Assembly: GCA_947044365.1 (NCBI GenBank)
Contig: OX345644.1
Location: 6,455,077-6,519,076 of the forward strand
Length of the DNA stretch: 64,000 bases
Reading direction: 5' to 3'
Source of the DNA: Petrosia ficiformis
Taxonomy: Eukaryota > Porifera > Demospongiae > Haplosclerida > Petrosiidae
This document shows positions 39,001 through 48,769 of the stretch, piece by piece. How positions within the stretch are numbered: the first letter of the stretch is position 1; the number at the start of each line of letters is the position of its first letter. A program made the translations under genes and the position numbers. The notes under the pieces are model-generated. The model was not told the DNA's origin. It searched no databases and saw only the letters and a program-made list of their open reading frames with translations.

Positions 39001-42000
39001 TTCCATTGTTGAGTGCACGGAGTTCTTTACCTCGTTTGAAACAAACTGAAGGAGTAAGCTATATGTATATAATCCATTCATTTATAATCATTTCTCTGAT
39101 TATGAAATGGTAAGAGCCATTGTGGGCTAACCTATAAAACAGCACAGTATTGTAAATACTATGAAATGTGTCAGGTGAAACTCTAAAATGATAATTATTT
39201 TTCTTGGTGGGATTCATTGAAGTGTAAAATTACGTTTTGGAAACAAAGCATTTCAGCCCAAGTGCCTTCTTTCTTCAGCTATTAAATTTACAATTATTTC
39301 TTTGTATATATAAGTTTGATGCACTAAGCATGGACACTGGCTCTGAACTCTTCATAAACATCATATGTTTAAAAATTATTATTATTTTATATGTATATTT
39401 CCACAGCACTCTTTTGATTCTGATGGCGAGTCACATGGAAGTACTGATGAGGAAGAAGATACACTTTTCTCACAAATCATAGCAGGTGATACCAACTGGA
39501 CATCTCTTGTGTTGGAAGTTATAGGTTTAATGTGCGATGGACAACATCGAACACTACAAAATTACCTCAGAGATCAACCTGATAACCTTAAGGTAAGGTA
39601 GATATCATAGTATATAGCCCCTGTAGTAACTACCAGATATCAACAATATAAACTTATAAATCTGATCGAATAGTAATAGTAGCTAGTGTTGTTTCAGTTA
39701 ACTATAACTACAACAAGTTTGAGTAAGGGATTATGATCTTTAGTTAACTAAAGTACAACTAACTAACTAAAATAGTTAACTAAAACAAAACCTTTTTAGT
39801 AAGCCTAATATTATTTTAGTTAATTAAACTGTAGCTTAAAAGATTGAAAAACTAGGCATACTATAACTCTAACTAAAAGTGGTCACTTTTGCCAAAACAA
39901 AAGACTGCAATAACAGAAATACTACACAATGAATTATTTTTCTACTACAGACTTTCAATGTAGTTGCTGAGGTTGCTAACTTCCTCCATACATACACAAG
40001 TGAACTATCACACGAAACCCTTGAACATGTTACTCCAATTCTACAAGCATTGATAGAAATGAGTGTTGGCAACTTCAAGAATCAACAAGTTATCTTTGAC
40101 AAGCTGGTCATTGATCCAATTAATAGGATCCTGCAACTACAATTAGGCAATCTTCATGAGGATTGTAATTTTGATGGTCCAGAGGAGGTTGGTTGATTCA
40201 CTAACTTAAATAAATGATGTAATAATTATGTATTTGCTTGCTTTGAAACTAATATTTATGTGGTATCATGTTTATATATAATCAAAGATGTAGTTCATTA
40301 TCTAGCCTCTACTATTACAACTAAGCTGGTATTTATTTAGATGAAGAGCTGTTGTTAGTTATACTGATAGCCACAAGTACCTGTAGTTGAATACATATTT
40401 GAATGCTTTTAATGTGTTTCTAGTGTCCTGAATGTAAGTACCTACTGAACATGATTGAAGTGAAAGGGAGTGCAGTTGAACTTGTTGGAATTATGTTGGA
40501 GGAGACTAATCCTGAAACACCTAATGTTGCTCTGGTTAGTTGATGTAATTAATATAATACCAAACGTCTCTAATGAAATTATGGAAGGATGGATGGATGG
40601 ATGGACAGATGGGACAACTAGATTGTTTAAATAAATCCTTACTTCACTACAGGGAATAGGTTCGTCTATTGATGAGGACTCTGTAATTGAGACAATGGGC
40701 TTTTTCCATGCACTGCAGTCTCACCCATTAGTCAAGGATGAACAAATGGATGATGATTGTGAAAGAGGAATGTACAGAGCATACCACATTCTGGCTGCTC
40801 TAATGGATTATGAGGCTAGCTCTATCAAAGATATGAGTAAGTGAATATTACCAGAGCATTTGAGCAACCACAGAAGACCATTCCAACTGTATATATCCAC
40901 AAATTTGTATAGTATTGCTATATTCTGAAATTATATGAAATTAGGGAAGGGTACATGGGACAAACAAATGATCTATTATGCACAACTATACTAGAAACAT
41001 AATTACACAACCTGGTAATTCTGGAAGTATTGCAGACACGCTCCATTACAGCTTCACCAATTAACTCTACAGAATCAATACATCCAGAAGTTACAATCTT
41101 AGTCTCGTTGTGTATTTATTGATGTTTTATTTGTTAGAATCCCTGAAGGAGAAAGCACAAAAGAACAAAGAGGCTCTAGATGATTGTATTGAACAAACTC
41201 GATCCATTGAGATACATTTTAAGGAAGAAGGATGTAAACCACTACTGTCTAAAGTTCACTTTCCTTTTGATGACTCTGTAAGTATGTGTTTGTATGTGTC
41301 CATGTGTGTCTGTGTCCATCTGTGTGTGTGTGTGTGTCTGTGTCTGTGTGTGTATGTGTCTGTGTATGTTTGTAAATTCATTGATCAAACATTTGTCTGT
41401 GGAAGCTGTGAGCATTTTAATCATCTCTCAAAATGTGTTCATTTGACACTAAAAAAGGAACTGTATGCATTGTTATATATTCATCATATACATGTATATA
41501 TATGTAAGTATATAATATTTTTGTTCATGTGCATGTATGTACCTGTGTGTGTGTGTGATACATTTATCTTATAGAATAATCTCAGAGAAGAAATAACAGA
41601 ACAAGTACGCTGGAATGTTAATCGTGACTCAATGGAGGACAAACAGAGATCTCTAGTTGACCTCATCCCAGCACTTAAGAGAGATATTAAACATCAGGTT
41701 AGAAGAATGGAAGTAGACATACAGCCTATCAATCAGCTACTAAGCTGTATCATTTTGAATACAATAGTAGAAACTGCATACAGTTGATGTAAGAACAGAC
41801 AGACGAACAGACAGACGAACAGACAATATAACGAGGAAAATAAATTACCTTACTAATTTTTTTCAGGCTCGTTTAAGAGACATACGAATATTGAGACCGT
41901 TTTTGGCTTACCAGTAAGTGTTAAAATAATAGATAGGCAGTTGTCCTCACACACAGTAGATAACATGTGACATGGCTCTGTCATCTTATGCCTTTCATGC

Positions 42001-44670
42001 TCATCTTTAATCCATTATTGTATTCTCTCATCTTTAATTTCATTTGCTAATTTGTTTCGATCATAAACATCAATTCACTATATTTTTATAAACTAGTACA
42101 TTCCGGAGTAATCTGCTAATGTTCTTAACTGTCCTGTTAAATTTTTTTGTACTCTTTACATATGAAGTACCAGATAGTGCTCAAGACAACAACAGGTTTG
42201 AATTACATAATTTCTAGTAGTATGTATCTATAACTAAAACCCGTTTTATACGTAGTAATGCTTGTCCACTAAATTACAAATGAATGTAACTAACTAAAAT
42301 GAAAATTGGCTAATAATGAGCACTTTAAGTTAGTTAGCTTAGGCTGAAACCCTTTTTGTTAAACATAACTTAATTAACTATAATTGAATTTTGAGACAGT
42401 AGACATACACTAAATTTTGTCATAAACAAAACTAGTTCTAAGAGTCTTATTGTACTATACTACAGAGTCTTTTTACCTCAAACTGATGTGTGGTTTCGAC
42501 GCTACTTGCTATTTATACTGGGTGCAATACATTTGATTATGTCCTTTTGGATTGTGGTGGAATATTTTCTCATAAACTGGCCACATTTCAAGCTGCCTCA
42601 GTTCTTCTATACATCTTGGTTAGTTTACACTCTGTCTCTGTCTGTGTGTATGTGAATGTGCATGTGCCTGTTTGTCTGTGTGTCTATGCATACTGCTGGT
42701 AGAGATGTTGTTTATACATTCATTTGTGTTTTATCAAGTTATCACTTTATTTTTCAGGGTTAAAATTGCTCATCTTTTAAGTGGAAGCAGGAGCCAATTC
42801 AAACAGCTTCCACAGTTTACATTCCTTGACGTCAATATATTTGGAGTAACAACATTATATATGCTTATATTTCTAGCATGTTCCATCTTGTCTTTAGCAT
42901 TCAGGGGATATTTCTATTGTATCTGTCTCCTGTTTATTATTGCTACCAATGACATATTACAACGTGTACTCAAAGCTGTTACAAAAAATGGTACGTAATT
43001 TTAATAATTCTACTACATATATACAAGTGTTCAACCATTTAAATGTATGTTTAATGGCTTGAAACTTCCCAGTATACAGTATTATCTGTTTAGCTGGAGG
43101 TAAAGACTAAGAAGATAGGGCAACATGTTGTTTTGCAACAAAAATTATTCCATTGCTGAAACAAATCTCTTTCTTTCCAGGAACGTCTCTCATTTGGACT
43201 GGAATTCTGGGATTGATTGTACTCTTCATATATGCTGTGTTATCTTTTGCTACACTGCACAATAAGTTTGTAACAGATAATGATGATGGTCCACTTTATT
43301 GTGATACATTGACTCAATGTATGTACTCTGTACTACGCTATGGACTAATTGATAACATTGGACTGGTAAATTCAAATAGATGGATGAATGGATGGATGGA
43401 TGGATGGATGGATATTGATGAAAATAGATTGATAGATGTATGGATATGGACAGATAGTAGATAGATAATCAAACAATTGTTTTCAAATTAGATCCTACCA
43501 TTGAGTAGTGATGGAGAAGCACCTGGCTATAGTTCAAACCTCCAACCTGTACGTCTGATATATGATCTATCATTCTTTATCATCATTACTACCATTGGTC
43601 TGAACATCGTGTTTGGTATCATTCTTGATACCTTCAGTGAACTTAGAGAAGAAAGAGTGAGTTCCCAAGAAATTACATAACTCTATACTTTTAATATCCT
43701 CACTAACTATGATGCTCTCTTTCTCTCTCTCTTTCTCTATATATATATATTTATATTTATCTATCTATCAATCTAACTATCTATTTATCTATCCATCTAT
43801 CTATCTATCTACCTTCCTCTCTTCGCTTCTCTCTCGTCCTCCCACATACACCTCTCTTCTCTCAGAGTAATATTGAAGATGAGCAGAAAAGCAAGTGTTT
43901 CATATGTGATTTAGCAAGCTATGACTTTGAGCGTAAAGCTAAGGTAAAAGCATACCCAATATATATATATATACACACATAGTCAATCATATACATTGTT
44001 ATTAATCATTGCAGGGTTTTAAAAACCATGTTAAGTATGACCACAACATGTGGGACTATGTGTACTACTCATTTTATCTTGATAGTATTGATACTGGAGA
44101 TCATAATGCCATACAGAAATATGTCTATGAGCAAGTGAGTATAATACAAATAATTATATAAATTAATTTTGTAGTTATCATAACTGCATGCTTTATATTA
44201 TAATAGTCCATCAAATGTCCATAATTACGATGATTTATATATGTACCCATCTCTTATTAAGATTGCTGACAATGATACTGGATTCTTCCCCCAAGAAGAG
44301 GCTCGTTGTTTCGAAAGTGAAGAAGACGCTACAGGACAAAAGTTAGATGAATTGTATGACCAAGTGAAAGGCATCTTGCAAAGGTTTAAAGAAAAGGTTA
44401 AAAAATAGACAATATATATACTAACTAGAACTTAGCATTCCATAGTTGTGGTTATTATTGTTCAATTATAAATGGCATCATCAAATATATATTATAACAA
44501 TTTTTATCGTTTTCATTAATTTTCAACAGGAGCATGCAAAGAGCTTAAATGCTAAAAGAAATGAGCAAATGAAGTTCGAACAAGTCCTCAAGGCTCGAAC
44601 ATCACATGGTCAGGTTGGAATTCTGCCAAGCTCATTGCCACCAAAGGAAGACTCAACTGAATCTCCTTAA
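21598..44670 (+). CDS. ITPR: IP3 receptor paralogue B (complete, 72 exons)
   Basis: Complete IP3R-family calcium-release channel. Seventy-two exons with GT-AG introns sum to 8028 nt, giving 2675 residues plus TAA, close to the roughly 2700 residues of vertebrate IP3Rs. The start ATG 21598 is chosen because it opens the [19 protein letters not shown] trefoil, lies 65 bp after a TATA box, and is matched exactly in gene C. Order along the protein: beta-trefoil (about 1-247), IP3-binding core (about 248-565 plus the next exons), helical solenoid (about 566-2239), S1-S6 channel (2240-2518), zinc-finger-like linker and helical tail (2519-2675). Two key sites are unusual: the selectivity filter is YGLIDNIGL, and the IP3 pocket is only partly conserved. 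Both RyR length (about 5000 residues) and SPRY repeats are absent, so it is not a ryanodine receptor. Confidence 0.95.
22653..22835 (+). repeat. TTACCCTCGCCA-family interspersed repeat, + copy
   Basis: Begins TTACCCTCGCCACGAAGCG and continues through TATTCGCAACATTTT, AGTTATCACAATTTT and CTTGAGAAGACTCTTG. The same motifs occur in the same order on the minus strand at about 48770-49034. It is located in intron 4 of gene B. Gene C has different sequence there. Confidence 0.7.
24535..24865. repeat. AGTTAACTAAAAC-family repeat, gene B intron 8
   Basis: Runs of TTTTAGTTTTAGTTC motifs at both ends of about 330 bp of intron. It is a degenerate family member, and the matching gene C intron lacks it. 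Confidence 0.5.
25263..27890 (+). CDS. ITPR: Gene B exons 10-20: IP3-binding core (MIR trefoil plus helical half)
   Basis: Exons: 25263-25356, 25575-25676, 25732-25814, 26039-26110, 26426-26507, 26566-26645, 26791-26841, 26896-26970, 27111-27254, 27666-27721, 27776-27890 (residues 248-565). CCVRLFHNEDECYI matches the VVRLFHAEQEKFL strand of vertebrate IP3R. Aligned to ligand contacts known from rat/human IP3R1: R241 is kept (codon 25278), K249 is Cys (25302), the RTTGR loop is not recognisable ([10 protein letters not shown]), R504 is Lys (27222), K508 and R511 are kept (27234, 27243), Y567 is Ser (27837), and R568-K569 are kept (27840-27845). The pocket may bind IP3 weakly or another ligand. 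Residue numbering is from recalled family knowledge and should be confirmed by alignment. Confidence 0.9.
25420..25485 (+). repeat. (GGAT)n microsatellite
   Basis: ATGGATGG repeats in gene B intron 10. The same intron of gene C has its own version at 54475-54545. Confidence 0.85.
27945..28062. repeat. AGTTAACTAAAAC-family repeat, gene B intron 20
   Basis: Short degenerate member (TTTAGTTGTTTTAGCTAGTT, TTTTAGTTAGTTTTACAC). The equivalent gene C intron keeps a remnant at about 56880-56975 and has a further large insertion. Confidence 0.5.
28236..32352 (+). CDS. ITPR: Gene B exons 21-33: first armadillo/RIH region
   Basis: Exons: 28236-28291, 28524-28590, 28643-28712, 28931-28968, 29428-29589, 29785-29838, 29906-30109, 30497-30628, 30689-30869, 31032-31119, 31248-31302, 31637-31773, 32148-32352 (residues 566-1048). 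The block runs from [18 protein letters not shown] through [20 protein letters not shown], matching FLDYLSDLCV...IPVTQ of vertebrates. Exon 27 ([20 protein letters not shown]) and exon 33 ([20 protein letters not shown]) are strongly conserved in all three genes. This solenoid transmits IP3 binding toward the pore in the family. Confidence 0.9.
30130..30310. repeat. AGTTAACTAAAAC-family repeat, gene B intron 27
   Basis: Contains TTTAACTAAACTATAACTAA and TGTTAACTAAAACCCCTTTA. The left edge reads TTAGTGTTGATA. The same copy is present in gene C at 59808-59975, so it predates the B/C duplication. Confidence 0.7.
32440..38112 (+). CDS. ITPR: Gene B exons 34-51: central helical regulatory region
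   Basis: Exons: 32440-32659, 32810-32890, 32990-33069, 33155-33247, 33311-33445, 33514-33654, 33826-33953, 34397-34519, 34782-34990, 35288-35454, 35592-35810, 36141-36291, 36450-36519, 36696-36752, 36813-36891, 37370-37449, 37750-37816, 37919-38112 (about residues 1049-1812). Includes [20 protein letters not shown], the ARKRPFVRFLILVYM helix, and HPNEDISREALALMKALLFS near the end. Exon 44 (219 nt) encodes a Pro/Thr-rich linker (QPSTEQPPPRKRSTLTR) that is longer than in gene A and could be phosphorylated. The intron after it holds a 250-bp CATA microsatellite. Confidence 0.9.
33690..33790 (+). repeat. (GAAT)n microsatellite, gene B intron 39
   Basis: ATGAATGA repeats, imperfect. The orthologous intron of gene C has a longer version (63660-63795). 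Confidence 0.85.
34065..34270. repeat. AGTTAACTAAAAC-family repeat, gene B intron 40
   Basis: Well-preserved member with TAGTTAACTAAACTAAAACC twice. The right edge AAAACAACACTAG is complementary to the left edge CTAGTGTTGTTT of the copy at 39680, which suggests terminal inverted repeats for the family. Confidence 0.7.
35050..35240. repeat. AGTTAACTAAAAC-family repeat, gene B intron 42
   Basis: Contains TTAGTTAACTAAAACTGAAA and ACTAAAAGTGGTCGCTATTG, with right edge AAAACATCACTAG, as in other members. Confidence 0.65.
35879..36124 (+). repeat. (CATA)n microsatellite of about 245 bp
   Basis: Nearly pure ACAT tetranucleotides fill the intron between gene B exons 44 and 45. The array creates long false open frames of MYVC repeats on the minus strand. 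Confidence 0.97.
37494..37690. repeat. Interspersed repeat (TTCACCTTGACCTCAG family), gene B intron 49
   Basis: Shares CACCTTGACCTCAGAAAAAT, TAACTTTAGTTT, and later CATTGCTTCA-like and TTAAACTATACAC-type motifs in order with 52146-52330 in gene C intron 5. It is non-coding. A related foldback sits at 62142-62327. Confidence 0.6.
38174..41913 (+). CDS. ITPR: Gene B exons 52-63: variable linker and RIH-associated region
   Basis: Exons: 38174-38225, 38624-38665, 38725-38751, 38799-38853, 38977-39053, 39407-39592, 39951-40187, 40424-40534, 40653-40836, 41138-41277, 41575-41697, 41867-41913 (about residues 1813-2239). Exons 53 (42 nt) and 54 (27 nt) are phase-0 multiples of three, so either can be skipped without a frameshift. 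This variable linker precedes the conserved SLVLEVIGLMCDGQHRTLQN, equivalent to the vertebrate LQLLCENHNRDLQNFL segment. The region ends in the pre-channel segment (RSIEIHFKEEGCKPL, then EQVRWNVNRDSMEDKQRSL). Confidence 0.86.
39680..39905. repeat. AGTTAACTAAAAC-family repeat, gene B intron 57
   Basis: Left edge CTAGTGTTGTTTCAGTTAAC, then several TTAGTTAACTAAA motifs and CTAAAAGTGGTCACTTTTG near the right edge. Confidence 0.7.
42097..43656 (+). CDS. ITPR: Gene B exons 64-68: channel domain S1-S6
   Basis: Exons: 42097-42195 (S1, LLMFLTVLLNFFVLFTYEV), 42466-42618 (S2), 42758-42990 (S3 and S4, ending AVTKNG), 43181-43365 (S5, WTGILGLIVLFIYAVLSFA, and pore loop), 43492-43656 (S6, FFIIITTIGLNIVFGIILD, then TFSELREER). 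Residues 2240-2518. The gate segment LNIVFGIILDTF follows the family closely. At 43339-43365 the filter position reads YGLIDNIGL, where vertebrate IP3R has GLRSGGGVGD. The first part of exon 66 is nearly identical to gene A at the DNA level over the VNIFGVTTLYM...GYFYCICLLFII stretch, unlike flanking exons. Confidence 0.93.
42228..42440. repeat. AGTTAACTAAAAC-family repeat, gene B intron 64
   Basis: Contains ATAACTAAAACCCGTTTTAT, GCACTTTAAGTTAGTTAGCT and TTTTGTCATAAACAAAACTA in the family order. Confidence 0.6.
43757..43812 (+). repeat. (CTAT)n microsatellite, gene B intron 68
   Basis: Imperfect TATC/CTAT repeats just before a pyrimidine-rich acceptor region of exon 69. Confidence 0.8.
43866..44670 (+). 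CDS. ITPR: Gene B exons 69-72: zinc-finger-like linker and C-terminal tail
   Basis: Exons: 43866-43943, 44015-44134, 44262-44396, 44530-44670 (residues 2519-2675). CFICDLASYDFERK and HVKYDHNMWDYVYY supply the C-x2-C...H-x4-H set. GFFPQEEARCF matches the vertebrate DWFPRMRAMSL position. The remaining residues form a charged helix (DELYDQVKGILQRFKEK) and a Ser/Pro-rich end. The stop is TAA at 44668. The final exon has little similarity to that of gene A, so the tails differ between A and B. Confidence 0.92.
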
Positions 44671-44781
44671 CTTGAAGACTTTTTTGTTTTATGACAAGTC
44701 AGAACACAATAATTTTATTCTGCTGCCATTTGTTTTGTCATTATTCCCATTTTGTCATAGGAACTTGTTTTTAATGTGATA

Positions 44782-44787
44782 AATAAA
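44782..44787 (+). terminator. Polyadenylation signal of gene B
   Basis: AATAAA lies 112 nt after the gene B stop codon, followed by T/G-rich sequence (GTAGTTTAGT, TGTGTATTTC). This suggests a 3' untranslated region of about 130-150 nt. Confidence 0.65.
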
Positions 44788-45438
44788 GTAGTTTAGTAAG
44801 AACACTACAATGTGTATTTCCTTCATATTGCATTTTTATGTTATTAGGAATTTCAATGGCTTGTTGATGAGTATAAGTCTACTTTCAATTGCAACTAACG
44901 TAATAATGGGTACACACTAAAATATACATTTTGTGATCTTGTGAGACATATCGTGTGTGGCTCAGAAATACACTAAAATTAAATTCTAGTGTTTGCAAAT
45001 TTGTAAATTTAGTGACATAGGCTTAAAGTATGTCTACAATTACTATATCAATTAACAGAATGATCACCAGAACGGTTGCATAAGATTTAAAAAAAAAGAA
45101 AATATTTCGAGCCAAAACCCCATCTGAGATATCATTCACGTGACTCCATATATCACCACACACCAATATAGATTACACTCATCTTTCACTGACTCTAAAA
45201 AGTCATCAGGACATGTGTTATGTTGCCCATAAGCATTCTAATAGTAATAAGATAATAATAGTAATAATTATAGTATAAAGCATAGCATGCTCGATCCATA
45301 AATATGAGAACAGCAAAATTAATGATTTACAGTGTCTGTAAGTCACTGCCAACAGCAATAAAAATAAAAATTCCATACACATATATATCAAAATTTTGTT
45401 ATATATACAAGAAAAAAAGTGCACACACACACATACTA

Positions 45439-46047
45439 TTAAGGTGCTACTAGGGAGTGGGCGGATGCGACTCCAATCGGTTTCAAAATAGAATATTATA
45501 TAATATGACTCTAACCTGGTGTAGTAGCAACCTTCATATCTTCTAATCACCTTTATAGGGTCCTGGAATTGATAAAACATATATAAAATGTCCATTCTTG
45601 CAATCGCAATAAGTACAAAACCGAGAAAGCCACGCCCACCAATCATGGCGTGCACCAAGTACAATGCATTTACAGAAAACAAATATAGCCGTTTTCTGAA
45701 AATTCATTTTACTTTTATAGTTACAAGAGGCTGAAGAAAGCTGAATTCTGTAGCTTTTCGCTGAAACCATAAAATTTACCTTTCTAGACACTATCAAACT
45801 CTGATCTTTCTCAGAGAGCAACTACAGTTACCCCGCCATTGTTTCACACCCACCACCCGTGGGCCGTGTTTAGCTTTGTTTCTGAAAATAAACTATCAGT
45901 GAAAACATTTAGGCCCAATAATTATACCCCCGGGTGGGTGTGGCTTCCAAAAAATACAGAATGGAACCAGATTGTATGCAGCAAGAAGCTGGCAAGACTA
46001 GAAACCGATTGGAGTTTCAACTACCCCTCCCCCTAGTACAACCTTAA
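45439..46047. mobile_element. TTAA-bordered inverted-repeat element (609 bp)
   Basis: TTAAGGTGCTACTAGGG at the left and CCCTAGTACAACCTTAA at the right are inverted repeats. Similarity continues through CTCCAATCGGTTTC (about 45471-45484) and its complement GAAACCGATTGGAG (about 46000-46013). TTAA at both ends could be a piggyBac-type target duplication, though TTAA is palindromic and could be part of the repeat. The interior is more GC-rich than its surroundings and is non-coding. Confidence 0.7.
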
Positions 46048-47094
46048 TAAATATTAATATATATCATTATACATTCATTGACTGCTAATTACAGGATACA
46101 GCTGTAAATATACAAGTAATATAACATCATGCACATAATTACAATTGATATTACACCCACGCCCATATAAGGAAGTTAATAAAAATGGGGTGCTACTTTG
46201 AATCATTGAACTGTACCCTTTAGTTCACTGCCAAGTTTATATCCAGCATGTTTGTTCCAATCAAATTTTGTTCGAGTCATACCCAACCTGTTGTTTAGCA
46301 AACAAATTAACATAATGACAGTTTTTTACACATAATATCAGATCAAACTGTCTTTTAGTATTCAGGGGATATTTCTATTGTCTCATATTTATTATTGCTA
46401 GTAATGACATCTTACAGTGTGTACTCAGAGCTGTTACTAAAAACGGTGAGAGTAAATTAAAATATGTATCCTATTTAAAAGAATATAACAGCTATTGTAA
46501 TAATTATCAGATTATATTTTGTGTATTTATTTCAAAAGTGTACATTTCCGGTTATCTTTACTACATCTTAATTAGATCTATAGTGTATATTACAACTTCC
46601 ATTTCTTAGTAAAATGTGTACAATCCTAATAAACAAGGAAATCAACTAAAAACTCAGAATGAAGGCTATTACTGAAGTCATTTTGTCTGTGTGTTTGTGT
46701 ATATGCATTTTCTAACAATATTAACATTTCAATACATTCCATTTCTGTATATGTTTCTTATACCTGCTTATTCTCCAATATTAGGTGCTTCTCTCATGTG
46801 GGTTGCTGTTCTCGTTCATTGTTCTCTATATATATATATGCAGTCATCTCTTTTGCTTTCTTGCACAATCGTTTTACAACAACTAATGAAGCTGCTCTAT
46901 ATTGTGACACTCAGGACAGTGTATGTATTCCATTGTTAGACATGGACTGCTTGATAATCTAGGATTGGTAGGTTATATTCTATAAACACATATTTGTCAT
47001 TCTTCCATACATGTAGGTACAATAGCACTGTTAGTTTGTTAGAAATGTAATAATATATTAGATCATAATAACCACTTAGTTTAAGTTTGCAAAA

Positions 47095-47290
47095 TTTTAG
47101 TTTAGTTAACCAACTAATTTAGTTAACTAAATTGCACAGTTAACTAAAACTCGTGAAGTAAACTATTTATACTATAGTAGTTAACTAAAATGACCACTTT
47201 TAGCAATTTATATAGTTAATTATATATAACTAAAATATTATAAATGGGCTTTAGTTTTAGTTAGTGTCCATTGGACAATTTTCATTTCGT
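47095..47290. repeat. AGTTAACTAAAAC-family repeat in the pseudogene
   Basis: Co-linear with the copy at 18500-18715 (ends TTAGTGTCCATTGGACAA in both), so it was carried along in the segmental duplication. Confidence 0.7.
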
Positions 47291-47536
47291 TATTACAGTA
47301 GACTTGAAGATTTTAATCTGAGTTTACAAAATCATCTTCTCAATGAAGGAAATAGAAAGAAGGAAATGAACATGGTACTATGAATGTGTGATCACTGAAA
47401 CATTTAACAAAAAATCCCTTAATCATCATTGTGAATGCACTACACTAAACGTTGTACGCTACACTAAACGTTGTACACTATACAAAATAAATTGATTTGT
47501 GTGGCTTCTATTATGACAATAATTCTTAGAATAACC

Positions 47537-47627
47537 AGTACATTATTAATATAAACTGTAAAACTATTTAATTAGGGAATAATTATAATAATTCAAATAG
47601 TTTTACAATTTATATTAATAATGTACT
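47537..47627. repeat. Inverted duplication of 33 bp in the pseudogene
   Basis: AGTACATTATTAATATAAAC... at 47537-47569 and its near-exact complement at 47595-47627. Gene A has only one TTAATAATGTACTG arm here (about 18977-18990), so the hairpin formed after duplication. Confidence 0.75.
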
Positions 47628-48769
47628 AACACAACAATAATCTTTCTCCCCAGCTTGTTCTACTAAAGAATGCTGGTTCATCACCACCCATTTAACTAAA
47701 CGTGTCTTTGGTATAATAGTTAAAAGAAGAAAATGTACGGATATTTCTTCCTTATACGTTTGTAATTTTTGTGTTTATTCTTTTAATTTCTTCTTCTTTT
47801 CATTTGTATGTCTATCATTTCCTTGTCTAATTTTCTGTTTTATACGTGATCTGCCAAATCATGAGTTTGAATGCAAAGGAACTGCAAGAATATTCATTAT
47901 ATTATGCTTCAGATAAGCTTATAAAATGACAAAGTTAGAAAATCTTTAGTTTTATAGTAACATATTATAAGTATTATGACATAACTGAATACCATATGCA
48001 TATGCTATGTAATAACTTTTCATTTCTTTAGGATATCATATTTCTTTTATTACCACAGTGCATGAGCTCATCATCACAGGGGTTCAGACACCATGTTGAA
48101 TATGAGCACAATGTGTGGGACTATGTGTACTACTCATTGTATCATAAAAGCATTGATACTGGAGATCACAATGCCATGCAGAAATATGTGTCTGACCAGT
48201 GGGTATAGAGTCACATATAGTTTGTTATTATCAGTGACAATAATTATTTTATTTTAATTTGTTTACACAGATTAAGAACTATGACACAAGATTTTTCCCT
48301 CACAAAGAAGCAAGATGCCCTGCTGGTGATGAAGATATTACTGAGAGATTAATAAATGAACTCGTTGATGAAATTGATTACATACTTCAACACCTCAAGG
48401 ACAAGGTACTCAAACTGTAATGAATAGTAATAATAGATATTTCTTCAAGTATAGCTTATAGTTTTATAGAGAATCAATGTTTTATACTTTATGAGCTTCT
48501 GTTGTTTTTCACAACTTGGATGCTATAAAGGCTGTTAATAAAATGCTAAATTGTGATTAATATATAAGCCTGAATTTAACGTACCATATGAGGCGAAATT
48601 AGCAAAGCATTAGGCGGAATACTGTTTTTTTGGTATTTATGATAGAAGGTACTTTTAACTAGCAGGCCTGTTGGTCCAAAATACCTGTATGTATGCTGCC
48701 CAGCCCTTTCATGGTTACTGGAACTAGTTATATATACTATCAATAATCTGCTTTATTGGATTATCTATT

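Larger units (their letters stand above)
44671..46351. other. Intergenic spacer between gene B and the pseudogene
   Basis: No gene was found. It contains the gene B 3' untranslated region with AATAAA at 44782-44787, a 609-bp inverted-repeat element at 45439-46047, and, just before the pseudogene, a fragment (about 46280-46345) that resembles the last intron of gene A (ACCCAACCTGTTGTTTAGCA here, AACCAACCTGTTGTTCAACA at 20645). Open frames on the minus strand at 45218-45821 lie inside the element and resemble no known protein. Confidence 0.75.

Noticed and set aside
45218..45821. Two overlapping open frames on the minus strand (154 and 92 codons)
   Set aside because: They lie inside the TTAA-ended inverted-repeat element, resemble no protein family I know, and have low-complexity Ile/Leu runs. 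There is no splice or promoter support.
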